Shown piece after piece: positions 42,874 to 54,830 of a stretch of DNA of 64,000 bases. The notes beneath the pieces are model-generated. The model saw only the letters and a program-made list of their open reading frames with translations. It had not been told where the DNA came from and made no database searches. Positions within the stretch are counted from its first letter, which is position 1, and every line of letters starts with the position of its first letter. Made by a program: the position numbers and the translations under genes. This DNA comes from Quercus robur (lineage: Eukaryota; Streptophyta; Magnoliopsida; Fagales; Fagaceae), in NCBI RefSeq assembly GCF_932294415.1, contig NC_065535.1, forward strand, positions 67,477,862 to 67,541,861, given 5' to 3'.

Positions 42874-43838
42874 GACGTGTGCAGATATAACAGTATACGA
42901 TACCCAATTTGAAGGATCATCGTGGGCGTGCAGTTATAGAAACAAGTATGATGCTTTTAAGTGGGCATTACAGTTGGTGTGTCTTGGTGTTTGAAAATTT
43001 GGATCATGTAAACGTATTTACTACTGAATTTGGAAACTCTAGGCATTTTTGTGCTGTTATGAGATTTAATCAAGTTTCGGAGTACATTTTGGCACATAAT
43101 GCTACATGCAGAAGGAATGAAGACGCAGCTATCATCCCTGGTCAGCTCCTTCTTCCCAAGGATTACCTGCTTTATGGTCCTGTATATGGACAAGGTTTTC
43201 TCTTTTGCATTACTCGATGGTGGGGCATCAAGGACTTAAATGGAGGCAGAATGATTGTTATTGAAATGAATCTGTTCTCATTTGCATAGCATAAAGTATT
43301 CCATTGCTGATTCATTGCATTTGAAATTTAGAAGTAACTAGTACCAACATTTTGTTATGTTTTTCATTTTACTTCCATTTTTCCATTTTGCCTTGTATAC
43401 TCTTCCAGAGATGTAGCCTGGTTCAGCATTATCTATTCGTTATTATTGATAAAATGGCCTTTTTGACCGAATGCCTTATTGTCTTCATTTTGTAATAATA
43501 CCATGATTCATTGACGATGTAACGATTCGGATGTTTTCGTATAACCATTTTTCTATTCTATTAAAGATACTATTTTTTTCCTTAAAAAAAAAAAAAAAAT
43601 AATAAGGATACTATTTTTTTGGGCTAATAGCTAGTCTTGCTCACAACATAGCTTTGTGTGCCTCTCTAGTAATGCCTGGGGCCTAAAGCCATTTCCTCTC
43701 TCTGTTTTCTTCGGAAATGGTATTTTTTTTTTTTTAAATGGTATGTAAGGCATTAAATGATAGGTTTGGCAAATGGGTCAAGCTAATTGATGTGCAGGTC
43801 ATATCAAGTTCAGATCAGAAGCGGGTCATCCATAGCGG

Positions 43839-44397
43839 TAGGGGTGGCAATTCGTGTTCGTGGATCGGGTTTGTGTCGTGTCAAGCTATGAGTATTCAGT
43901 TATATGGGTTGACTCAAACCCAACTTGTTTAGTAAACGTGTCAGAAATTTTCAACCCGAACACGACCTGTTTATTAAACAGGTCAAACCAACCCGACACG
44001 TTTAACTCGTTTAATTAACAAGTCATGTAGAGGTCAATACAAATGATCCATTTAATAATTTATTTGATGAATAGGTCATACCAAACCTATATAATTATTC
44101 TCAATTCTCATATATCTAAAATTAAAATACAATTTTAATTATAAATATAGTAATAAACATATAAAAACAACCATTAATTAAGCAATAATATCAAAATAAT
44201 TAATAATTTTATAAACTAAATGGGTCAAACGGGTCAGACGGGTTTGCATGTTGAACACGAACACGATCCGTTTATTAAACGGGTTAGTCGTATCAACCTG
44301 AATATGACTCGAACCCATTTAGCCTCAACCCATAACCTGTTTATAAACGGGTCAATCGTGTCGGGTTCGTGACTCGTGTCAAATTTTGCCACCCCTA
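43839..44397. mobile_element. hAT-type MITE with 8-bp target duplication (copy A only)
   Basis: Terminal inverted repeats TAGGGGTGGCAA / TTGCCACCCCTA. Flanks CATAGCGG (43831-43838) and CTTAGCGG (44398-44405) match at 7 of 8. Inside, GGGTCAA/CGTGTC and CGTTTATTAAACGGG motifs are rich in palindromes, with no ORF. Copy B has the empty site at ~52793-52806. Confidence 0.8.
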
Positions 44398-45916
44398 CTT
44401 AGCGGATTATTAGCAAGTTGGGTCAATCATATTATTGGATCACCAGTATTTTTTCACATACAAGAAAAAAAAATTTTGAAAATTAGGCAGGGCAAATACT
44501 GCCTGTTCTTTTAATCCATGTAAAAAAAAAAAAAAAATTACCTAAGTCGGGTCAAGTATTTTTCTTCAAAGTTTGAGTTAGGTTATTGAGTGCAGGTTCA
44601 ATTTTGCCAAGTCTAGCAAACGAGGCGAGTCAATTCTAATATTGTTTTATTTAATTTCATGTCTAACATAAGTTGAGTTCTAGCTCATATTACCTTGGTT
44701 CAATTTCTAATGACTCAGGCCAAGTATTTTTCTTCAAGTGTGATTAAGTTATTGAGTGTGGGTGCAATTTGCCAAGTCTAGTAAACAAGGTGAGTCAATT
44801 CTAATATTGTTTTATTTAATTTCAAGTCTATAACATAAGTTGAGTGTGCTCATTTTACATTGGTTCAATTTCTAATGAAGAAGCTTGAACTTTATTCACG
44901 TACTACTTGATTAATATATTCATTTTCATATATAGTAAAAGCATCATGATTATTTTTTTTTTTTTAACTTTTCACAAGTCTATATAATTTATAGTTAAAT
45001 TACAATTGAAATTATATTTATTTGAATTAATTAAATTGAACGATTTTTGTTTATGGACTCATAAAAATGAATTCACTAACCTTATATTGTTAAAATTTAT
45101 ATACAAAATTTTTACTATAAAATGAACTATTTATATTATTAATAATTTGATTTATTATAAACTTAATAAAAAAATTTACAATTTAATCTCAAGTCTATTT
45201 AAGTATATTTTTATATACATATACATACAATCATGTAATATTATATATATTTAAATCAAATTTTATACTTATACATGCATTTGTGAATATAATATTATGC
45301 TTAAATTTGACTCAAATTTTTTTTTTTTTTTACTTTCTAATTAGTTTAACATGAATTTGAACTTTGACCTTATTTGTTAAAAAAATTATCATTAACTTTT
45401 TTTTTTTTTTTTTCCTTTTCTTGGAATCAAATTCAAACCATTCATGACAGCCCAATTTGAAAGGTAAACCATGAAGTCATGAACAGTTTGAGATCAGATA
45501 ATTGCATTTGATGAAGTTGGAGAAATAATTTTTAATCTTAACTATTAAATTAAAAAAATTAAAAAAAAAAATGTTTTACCTATGTACCATGAATATAGAA
45601 CATTGATCTTTGCGACTTTGTCACATCAAAAAAAAGAAAAAGAAAAGTAACACTGATCTTCGTGATCTCTTTGATTGACGTTTGTCTTTTTGATGGAAAT
45701 TCTGGATTATTCTTATCCTTGTTTAGCTTTAGAGAGGAGTGACACGTACTACAATTTAACAGCTTGATAGAGATAAAAATGGCAACTTTACTGTTGCTGT
45801 TTGTGTAGTAGTGTGTACACCTCAATTACACCAACGACATTAATCATTATTCAACAATATCGATTTCTGAGTTGCTGTTTTAATGTCGGTTAATCAAAAC
45901 AAATTTTATCCCTTTA

Positions 45917-46183
45917 GTGTATGTTTGGATAGCACGTCTCACGTCTGCGTCCGCGTTTTCTTTTTCTTTTTTTTTTCTTTTTTCAGCCGCATATTGTTGA
46001 CTTTTCAGCCATGAACAGTGACTTATATACTGTTCATGGGTCCCACAAACTCTACTTTTTATCAACTTTTTCATTAAAAATGGGTCCCACGGTACTATTT
46101 ACACATTTAAAAATTATTTTACTACAGTGTTTTCAGTTTTCAGTTTTCAGTTTCAGCAAAATAAGTTCTATCCAAACAGACAC
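45917..46183. mobile_element. GTTTGG-type MITE (copy A only)
   Basis: Ends GTGTATGTTTGGATAG and CTATCCAAACAGACAC are inverted repeats. The interior has AACAGTGACTTATATACTGTT and TTTTCAGTTTTCAG. Copy B is uninterrupted here (~54636-54645). The exact target duplication is unclear. The same family is inserted at a different place in copy B. Confidence 0.75.
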
Positions 46184-47688
46184 TATGGGATACTTTCGTC
46201 TATAGTTAAGTTACAAAATCACCCCTCAAAGTTTCTCAAAAAAAAATCACCCCTCAAAAACCTTTAATTTAAACCCTTTTCGAAAAGGAATAAAAAAGGT
46301 TTGTTGGAAAATAGTCAAAATACAAAGTCATGTAGTTCTATAAGTCTATAACTATTCCATTCCCTTTTTTTTTTTTTTTTTTAAAGAAATAAATACACAC
46401 AATAGAGAGGAAAATAGGTCATAACACAAAGACACACCATTATCAATTCTTGATATTCTATTTTATACTTCATTGACTAGAGTGTATTGTCAAAAGTCTT
46501 ATAGCATGACTGACTTTTGTTAATATTTTTAGTGATAATATCCATGATTTAAATCCCTTGTCTCACATTATAATCATTGAATTATTAAAAAAAAAAAAAA
46601 AAATAAAATAAAATAAAAACTAGGGTGTTTACTTTGTAAAGAAAGAAACTAATGTATGACTAATTGCAATTGGTAGAATATAAAAGGAAATGCTAACGAT
46701 AGGACATAAGATTTTCATTTAAGTAAATCCATTAAATTTAAAAAAAATAAAATTTTGAATAAAATATATTTTCCCCTCCTTATTCACTCTTATACCATAT
46801 ATAGCTTATTTATCAAAGTATATTTAAGACATATTTTCTTTAAAAATATAAAAAATGATTAATGCATCATTTTTTTTTTCCATCTTATTTCTCTTATTCC
46901 ATATGTATCTTATTAAATCAAAGTGTATTTAAAATATATTTTCTTAAAAAATATATAAATGATTAATGCATCATTTTTTTTTTCCATCTTAGTACTCTTA
47001 TTCCATATGTAGCTTATTAAACCAAAATATATATTTCTAAAAAAAAAACCAAAATATATTTTAGATATATTTTCCTATAAATAAATAAGTAAAGTATATC
47101 ATTTACATTGAACATCCATTAACATTGCAATTCAAATATTACTATCCTACAATTTATAATGTTATTTTCTATGCCAAAAATAATACCCAAGATACTGTTA
47201 ACCATAATTTGTTTTATTTTTTGATAATTATGTAATGAGAAACTCTGTTTGTGTTCTTTTCTTGTATGATACAAGGATCTAATAGTTAGATAGTGATGTT
47301 AAAGTAGTACTAGAAATAGCTATGTGTGATTGAAGTAATATTTTTTTTAGTAGTGCCATAGGCTCATAGCTACTACAAGTTTTACTACACTGAGTTTATA
47401 AAAAAAAAAAAAATTTAGAGAAGAGTTTATAAATTACTGTGTTACTAATCATGAAAAGGAAATTCAATTATTCATCTTATAGTTGAAACCCACCAATCAC
47501 ACATTAATTCCCACACCAGTTTGTAAATTTTATGTAGAAAAACTTGTAGTACTTTACATTTTTTTATCATTTTACATGGACCCATTACTTTCACTACTAT
47601 ATTACATATCAATTACATCATAACACCTCAACAACAGTACAAAAAAGTGATGAAAATTTAAGTCACTAGACATGTTGATGATATTAAG

Positions 47689-48185
47689 GCTTTGTTTGGG
47701 AGTTTATAAAGGAAGGAAATTGAATGGAATGGAACGATCATAAAGGAATGGAAATGAATGGAATGTATTTAAGTAAGGGAAATGAATGGAATAAAATTAA
47801 GTAACCTTGTTTGGATGTTTTAAAATAAAGGAATTGAAATGAATGGAATGTAAGTAACTTTATTTGGGAGTAACATAGAGGGAAAGAAATTGAATCATTT
47901 TATAACAATAATACTATTAGACTCCTATTTTCAAATAAAGAGTTGAATATATAGGGATATTTTGGAAGTTTTAGTAAAAAATTCATTAAATCTAATTTCA
48001 TTCCCTTTAATTCCTCCTAATTTTGGAGGGGAACGGAAATTTGAGATTTTAAGAAAATAGAGAGGAATAAGTGTTCCCTCCTACTAATTCCATTCCCTTC
48101 ATTAAAACTTCCAAACAAGGGAATGGAAGAATATCTTAAAATTATTATTTTCATTCCATTCTATTCCCTCCTCCTAAACTAGAGC
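47689..48185. mobile_element. GGCTTTGTTTGGGAG MITE, copy A
   Basis: Inverted ends GGCTTTGTTTGGGAG and CTCCTAAACTAGAGC. The interior is rich in GGAATGGAATG / CATTCCATTC. It is present at the matching place in copy B (56230-56770), so it predates the duplication. Confidence 0.55.
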
Positions 48186-48679
48186 TAATTGTGCAAAGGT
48201 GGACGTATGTCTAAGTGTCTTCATGATGTGACAAGCACCATGATAGTTTAAAGAAATTGTTATGAAAATGTAGTAGATGTAGTATTTCTCAAACTCTTAA
48301 TGAAAGGCAACGTCTTAGCACAAATTTCAAGATATTCTACTTGCTATCGATGAATGTGGGGTAGCGGTTACACAACCTTCACGAAAAGGAATTCATGAGA
48401 ACGACTCAAAGAAGAAGATAAAATATGTAGGTGAAGAGTACTAGTGGAGGCAGTAAAGAGGTTACAAAATATATAGAACTTGAATCTTGAGTGATGTATA
48501 TGGAGTTGTGGTTGGTCATTTTGGATCTCACTTTGTTCCATCCAACTTTGCCTACTTGGTGGGGGTAATAATTTCAAATTTATAGGCAATATTAAAGAGA
48601 AATGGAAAATCTTACGGTTGAATAATTTGACATGTATTATCAGATCTAAAGGGATGTGAGTCACTTGACAAAATACTAA

Positions 48680-49787
48680 GGCCTCGTTTGGTTGTGATGA
48701 TTTTGGGGGGAAAAGGAGATGGAGAGAAGAAAATTAGATGGATTTGAATAGTTGAAGTGTTTAGTTGGGGTGACTTTGGTGGGGCCAGGCCCACCATTGG
48801 GGAGGGGGGGGGGGGTTTCTTCCCAAATTGGGGAGAAAATGGACTTAGATGGGTAATTATCCATCTCCCCCTCTCATCCCCCATCGTTGGTTTTTTTTTT
48901 TTTTTTTTTTCAACGTTAAACATTATGTTTTTTTTCCCCTTATAAACTATTAATTATTTTTATGTAATAGGAGCATGATCATAAATTTATACGAACACCA
49001 TTTTCTATCCTTTTTTTTTTTTAAACCAAACAAAAAGGTTTTTATCCTTCTATAAAGAAAAAAAAAATTCTTGTATTTTTGAAAAAAAAAACATGTTTGT
49101 TTAGTTGAAATTTAAAGAAAAAAAGTTTTTTGAAGAAAAAAATAGAAAATACTAACATATGTTGTTACTAGGATTTGAATTCTAATGCTAACTCATTAAA
49201 TGTGACATATTCATTAAAATAAATGCGTGTTTTCATTGACTTTTGAAAATTAGAAACTGAAAACAGCTTAGTAACATATGTTGTTAGTAGGATTTGAACT
49301 CTAATGCTAACTCATTAAATGTGACATATTCATTAAATTAAATGCATGTTTTCATTGACTTTTGAAAATTAGAAACTGAAAACAACTTTTTGCATGATTT
49401 CAGTTTCCTTCACAAATTGAGTTTTGAAAACAGTTTTTGTTTTCTGTCTATTTTGGGTTGCCAAACAAATTTTTTAGTATAAAAAATAGAAAATTGTTTT
49501 TGAAAACAGAAAATAAGAGGAAAAAATAGTTACCAAACATACCTTAAATATTTTTTGAGTAAGACTTAGGTGTTATTCCTTAGGTTCTCTTTTTAAGATT
49601 CTGCCATGTGGATTTTTTCTCATAGGATGGAAGTGTATTTTTTAGTTAAGTAGTCATATGGCTGAATTTTAAGAAGAAAACTTAAGAAACAACATCTAAG
49701 GTACTGTACCTAAATTTTGTCCATATTTTTTTTATCCTTTACCATTTTCTATCCCTCCACTTTTCATTCCCCCAACCAAATGAAGCC
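48680..49787. mobile_element. GGCCTCGTTTGGTTG non-autonomous element, copy A
   Basis: Ends GGCCTCGTTTGGTTG and CAACCAAATGAAGCC (13 of 15 pair). ~1.1 kb, no ORF of note, with a G-run near 48804-48815. Also in copy B at 57264-58300. Inside, the 119-bp unit starting TAACATATGTTGTTA is doubled (49153 and 49272) only in copy A. Confidence 0.5.
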
Positions 49788-50192
49788 ATCCTCATATCGC
49801 AATGTCATAATCAAGGCCTAAATACATTGATAATCGCACTTGGGACGTAGCCTTTACCTCTATCCCAATAAACCAAAATTCTCATGGTGTTCCCAAGTCT
49901 TGAAATTGGGCCTCTAGGTACAAGTAATCCCAGTTAAAGATCAAATTGACAAAATAAACTTATGTTATGGGAACAATACTATGGCATTGATACCATTGGT
50001 CGCCTTTGTCCAACCCAAATGTCTCATTTAGGAGAAAAATTTCATCCGATTCAAGGATGTTTATTAGATATTTCTATGAGACCAGTGTAGGCAAGGATTT
50101 TAAAGGCAACTCTGATAATGAGGGCCGTTATGGATCCAATTTTTTTGTTGGTTGTTTTGAGGGAATCAATGCTTTGAATTTAATAAATTGAC

Positions 50193-50359
50193 TTTTTTTA
50201 AAAATTTTTTTTACAAGATAGAATTTCTATTCTAGCATAATCTAAGGGTATATGTGTGTGAAGCTCCCTCTTGGAGACTTGAACCCCGGCACTTGCCTCC
50301 CACACCTCACAAGTATTTATATTTGTGGAGTGACCACCGCACCAAGGGTGCGCGGTGGT
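50193..50359 (-). mobile_element. SINE, family 1, with 11-bp target duplication (copy A only)
   Basis: Flanks AATAAATTGAC (50182-50192) and AATAAATGGAC (50360-50370). On minus: GGTGCGGTGGTCACTCCAC head, GGGGTTCAAGTCTCC box B, and the TCTATCTTGTA tail with A-run. Copy B shows the unoccupied site near 58700-58710. Confidence 0.85.
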
Positions 50360-50649
50360 AATAAATGGACCATTTCAAAAAAGTTTAGACTCTCACATTA
50401 AATTAGTTCACAATTTGTTACTTATAAATACATGACAAATCTTTATTCATTGTCGAACATTTAAATTTATATAAGACAAAAGATAAATACTAACTTCCTA
50501 TAATTTATCAATGAAACTAATTTTAATCCAAACTAATCTAACTAATCATATTCCAGGTTAATTTATTTGAATAAATAAAACATATTTCCATCATTATTTA
50601 TTCAATAATGTCTTTATTATTAGTTAGGTGACCCAAGTGGTAGGTAGGC

Positions 50650-50815
50650 AGTGGGTTTCAGTTAGCTTAACTGGTAAAGACTTTGATAATTGAATAAGAA
50701 ATTTGAGATTCAATTTCCGGCTATACCAAAAACCGATTGGTGTCTTGATTTGATAATAAAGAGTTATAATCAGAAGCGGTTTTTGGTGTAGTTGGGAATT
50801 GAACCTCAAATCTCA
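50650..50815 (+). mobile_element. tRNA-derived SINE, family 2, with snap-back 3' end (copy A)
   Basis: Box A-like TAGCTTAACTGGTAAAG and box B-like GATTCAATTTCCGG. In copy A the 3' end is an inverted partial copy of the element itself: ~50684-50718 pairs with ~50775-50812. Copy B (58999-59165) instead keeps a normal 3' end GGTTGAGACTCTCTT plus A-tail. Confidence 0.6.
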
Positions 50816-51599
50816 AGCTAAGCTTATAAACCCCTCAACACTTTGTCTAACACTAAAATGTTCTCCAACTTTATAAATCTCAAGCTATGATTAAAAGATG
50901 TTAACAGTGCTCTTAGGGCAATTAATAATAAGCCATTTTAGGAAAATTTTGACATTACTTTTATAGAAATATATAAAAAGCCATCAAAACAATTACTTAC
51001 TTTTTTCTTTTCCATAAGAAAGTTTCTAAAAATATTTTTTAAACTAATATATATATTTTTTATAACAAGTGATGTGGTCCATCATTCCAATAAAAGACTT
51101 ACATCTGTTTAAAATTGTGAAGTTTTAAATAAAAATTGAATACTGACTCAACAATTTTAAATAAGTGGGAGTCTTTTATTTAGATTAATGGACAAGTGAC
51201 GTGGCCCACCATGAGAACTGTATAATTTCTCTTCCTTAAGACTACTATATTTTATGATCAGTACTAAGAGCACTTCTGCTCCCAAAAAAAAAAAATTGTA
51301 GGAAGAGAGTACCTAACTTCTTAGTATGTACTAAGGAATTAACAGATAAATATTAGTATTATTATTATTATTATTATATAATAATGTTACTGGTAAAAAA
51401 GTAGAACACCTGACCAGGTATTCAAGAATTGATCTTCTCAAAAAAAAAAAAAAAAATTGCAATAGTCAAAAAATCCAAATTTCAAATTGATTTTATACCC
51501 AATAATATACCTTCCATAAAAAAATAAAAATAAAAATAAAATACCAATATTTCCTTTTTTGCTTTTTTATTCATTTCCCAAAAAGCCATGAATATAATA

Positions 51600-51766
51600 T
51601 TACTCAGAAAATAAAACCCCAACACCATGAAGTTCCCTCGGGTAATTTTCCATATTCATTTTGTTCGTCCGAGTCTTGCTTGGCACTCTAGTCTCTAGTC
51701 GACCGTTTCTTCAGCTTTGTTTTAGAACCCCTTATCACACACACAGTGACACAGTTACCAGCACCA
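51600..51766 (+). other. Extra copy of RAD21-like upstream sequence at the duplication junction
   Basis: Matches 60486-60654 nearly base for base (GTTCGTCCGAGTCTTGCT, CTAGTCTCTAGTCGACCG, CACACACAGTGACACAG). It ends at CAGCACCA, where MTERF5 sequence begins. The TATATAT that may serve the real gene (60664-60669) lies beyond the duplicated part, so this copy lacks it. Confidence 0.8.
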
Positions 51767-51863
51767 CTTTGAAAAGGTCTTGGATAAGAAAGTGAAGAAA
51801 ATGCTCTCCAACAAGGATAAGAGTGGCAGCAGTGATGACCTTCGATCAGACAATGTACATTGA
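51767..51863 (+). pseudogene. Duplicated 3' end of MTERF5
   Basis: About 97 bp equal to the last coding bases of MTERF5 (…FEKVLDKKVKKMLSNKDKSG…), with a 3-bp GAT insertion relative to the parent and the same TGA (51861-51863). It has no upstream exons and so is a fragment. Confidence 0.9.
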
Positions 51864-53342
51864 GACGTGTGCAGATATAAACAGTATACGATGCCCAATT
51901 TGAAGGATCATCATGGGCGTGCAGTTATAGAAACAAGTATGATGCTTTTAAGTGGGCATTACAGTTGGTGTATCTTGGTGTTGGAAAATTTGGATCATGT
52001 AAACGTATTTACCACTGAATTTGGAAACTCTAGACATTTTTGTGCTGTTATGAGATTTAATCAAGTTTCGGAGTACATTTTGGCACATAATGCTACATGC
52101 AGAAGGAATGAAGACGCAGCTATCATCCCTGGTCAGCTCCTTCTTCCCAAGGATTACCTGCTTTATGGTCCTGTATATGGACAAGGTTTTCTCTTTTGCA
52201 TTACTCGATGGTGGGGCATCAAGGACTTAAATGGAGGCAGAATGATTGTTATTGAAATGAATCTGTTCTCATTTGCATAGCATAAAGTATTCCATTGCTG
52301 ATTCATTGCATTTGAAATTTTGAAGTAACTAGTACCAACATTTTGTTATGTTTTTCATTTTACTTCCATTTTTCCATTTTGCCTTGTATACTCTTCCAGA
52401 CATGTGGCCTGGTTCTGCATTATCTATTCGTTATTATTGATAAAATGGCCTTTTTGGCCAAATGCCTTATTATCTTCATTTTGTAATAATACCATGATTC
52501 ATTGACGATGTAACGATTCGGATGTTTTCGTATAACCATTTTTCTATTCTATTAAAGATACTATTTTTTTGGGCTAATAGCTAGTCTTGCTCACAACTTA
52601 GCTTTGTGTGCCTCTCTAGTAATGCCTGGGGCCTAAAGCCATTTCCTCTCTCTGTTACCTTCGGAAATGGATTTTTTTTTTTTTTTTTTTTGAGGAGGGA
52701 AATGGTATGTTACGCATTAAATGATAGGTTTGGCAAATGGGTCAAGTTAATTGATGTGCAGGTCATATCAAGTTCAGATCAGAAGCGGGTCATCCGTAGC
52801 AGATTATTAGCAGGTTGGGTCAATCATGTTACTGGATCACCCGTATTTTTTCACATACAAGAAAAAAAAAAATTGAAAATTAGGTGGGGCAGATACTGCC
52901 TGTTCTTTTAATCCCAGTTTAAAAAATTAAAAAAAAAAAAATTTACCTAAGTCGGGTCAAGTATTTTTCTTCAAAGTTTGAGTTAGGTTATTGAGTGCAG
53001 ATTCAATTTTGCTAAGTCTAGCCAACGAGGCGAGTCAATTCTAATATTGTTTTATTTAATTTCATGTCTAACATAAGTTGAGTTCTAGCTCATATTACCT
53101 TGGTTCAATTTCTAATGACTCAGGCCAAGTATTTTTCTTCAAGTGTGATTAAGTTATTGAGTGCAGGTGCAATTTGCCAAGTCTAGTAAACAAGGTGAGT
53201 CAATTCTAATATTTTTTTATTTAATTTCAAGTCTATAACATAAGTTGAGTTTGAGCTCATTTTACATTGGTTCAATTTCTAATGAAGAAACTTGAACTTT
53301 ATTCACGTACTACTTGATTAATATATTCATTTTCATATATAG

Positions 53343-53382
53343 TGTGTGTTTGGTTCCGGCGTTGCATTTGCTGAAGCTGCGT

Positions 53383-53413
<31 letters not shown>

Positions 53414-53654
53414 CGCGTTTTGTTTTGGAGTAATGCGGTTACTGTTCATTGAACAGTAACCGCAAATGTTGACTTTCTGCAATGAACAGTGCACATATAC
53501 ACTGTTCATGGACCCACAAATTACACTTTTTATCAACTTTTTCATAAAAAATGGGTCCCACGGTACTATTCACACATTTAAAAATTATTTTACTACAGTG
53601 TTTTCAGTTTTCAGTTTTCAGTTTCAGCAAAATAAGTTCTATCCAAACACACCC
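53343..53654. mobile_element. GTTTGG-type MITE (copy B only)
   Basis: Starts TGTGTGTTTGGTTCC and ends ATCCAAACACACCC, flanked by ATAG (53339-53342 and 53655-53658). Copy A reads straight through (~44932). It shares the AAAATGGGTCCCACGGTACT and TTTTCAGTTTTCAG blocks with the element at 45917. It contains a 14-bp-arm perfect hairpin at 53435-53463. Confidence 0.8.
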
Positions 53655-54738
53655 ATAGTAAAAGCATCATGATTTAATTTTTTTATTTTTTACTTTTCAC
53701 AAGTCTATATAATTTATAGTTAAATTACAATTGAAATTATATTTATTTGAATTAATCAAATTGAATGATTTTTGTTTATGGACTCATAAAAATGAATTCA
53801 CTAACCTTATATTGTTAAAATTTATATACAAATTTTTTACTATAAAATGAACTATTTATATTATTAATAATTTGATTTATTATAAACTTAATAAAAAAAT
53901 TTACAATTTAATCTCAAGTCTATTTAAGTATATTTTTATATACATATACATACAATCATGTAATATTATATATATATTTAAATCAAATTTTATACTTATA
54001 CATGCATTTATGAATATAATATTATGCTTAAATTTGACTCAAATATATTTTTTTTTTTACTTTCTAATTAGTTTAACATGAATTTGAACTTTGACCTTAT
54101 TTGTTAAAAAAATTATCATTAACCTTTTTTTTTCTTTTCTTGGAATCAAATTCAAACCATTTATGACAGCCCAATTTGAAAGGTATACCATGAAGTCATG
54201 AACAGTTTGAGATCAGATAATTGCATTCGACGAAGTTGGAAAAATAATTTTCAATCTTAGCTATTAAATTAAAAAAATCAAAATTAAAAATAATAAAAAA
54301 ATGTTTTACCTATGTACCATGAATATAGAACATTGATCTTTGCGACTTTGTCACATCAAAAAAAAAAAAAAGTAACACTGATCTTCGTGTTCTCTTTGAT
54401 TGACGTTTGTCTTTTTGATGGAAATTCTGGATTATTCTTATCCTTGTTTAGCTTTAAAGAGGAGTGACACGTACTACAATTTAACAACTTGATAGAGATA
54501 AAAATGGCAACTTTACTGTTGCTGTTTGTGTAGTGTGTACACCTCAGTTACACCAACGACATTAATCATTATTCAACATTATCGATTTCTGAGGAGTTGT
54601 TTTAATGTCGGTTAATCAAAACAAATTTTATCCCTTTACTATGGGATACTTTCGTCTATAGTTGAGTTACGAAATCACCCCTCAAAGTTTCTCAAAAAAA
54701 AAATCACCCCTCAAAAACCTTTAATTTTAACCCTTTTC

Positions 54739-54830
54739 TTTTTTTTTTTTGATACAAAAAACTGGTGTTAATTAATAGAAGTATATACAGACCACAACCA
54801 TTTTTACAACGTCTTTACCATTTGTTCACG
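54739..54830 (-). mobile_element. Retroposed fragment with 11-bp target duplication (copy B only)
   Basis: TAACCCTTTTC at 54728-54738 and 54831-54841 flanks a 92-bp insert beginning with a T-run (A-tail on minus) and CAGTTTTTTGTATC. Copy A has the single site near 46275-46283. It is a 5'-truncated LINE or SINE; the family is not recognised. Confidence 0.75.

Larger units (their letters stand above)
42779..51766. repeat. Segmental tandem duplication, copy A (~9.0 kb)
   Basis: Starts in the last MTERF5 exon (ACTTTGAAAAGG) and ends in RAD21-like upstream sequence (CAGTTACCAGCACCA). It is collinear with copy B at 51766-60654. A hand comparison of ~600 bp after the MTERF5 stop gives about 13 differences (~2%). 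Copy A alone holds a hAT MITE (43839-44397), a GTTTGG MITE (45917-46183), a 119-bp tandem duplication near 49.2 kb and a SINE (50193-50359). No gene beyond the MTERF5 end is supported; the 126-aa ORF just after the MTERF5 stop (42909-43289) is probably 3' UTR. Confidence 0.93.

Noticed and set aside
42909-43289. 126-aa ORF after the MTERF5 stop, with a 137-aa counterpart in copy B (51867-52280)
   Set aside because: Both are conserved only because the DNA was duplicated. They follow the MTERF5 stop directly, have no family resemblance and no exon structure; best read as 3' UTR.
48612-48945. Proline-rich and glycine-rich ORFs near the G-run in copy A
   Set aside because: Produced by the G/C homopolymer and T-runs of a non-autonomous element; not kept open in copy B.
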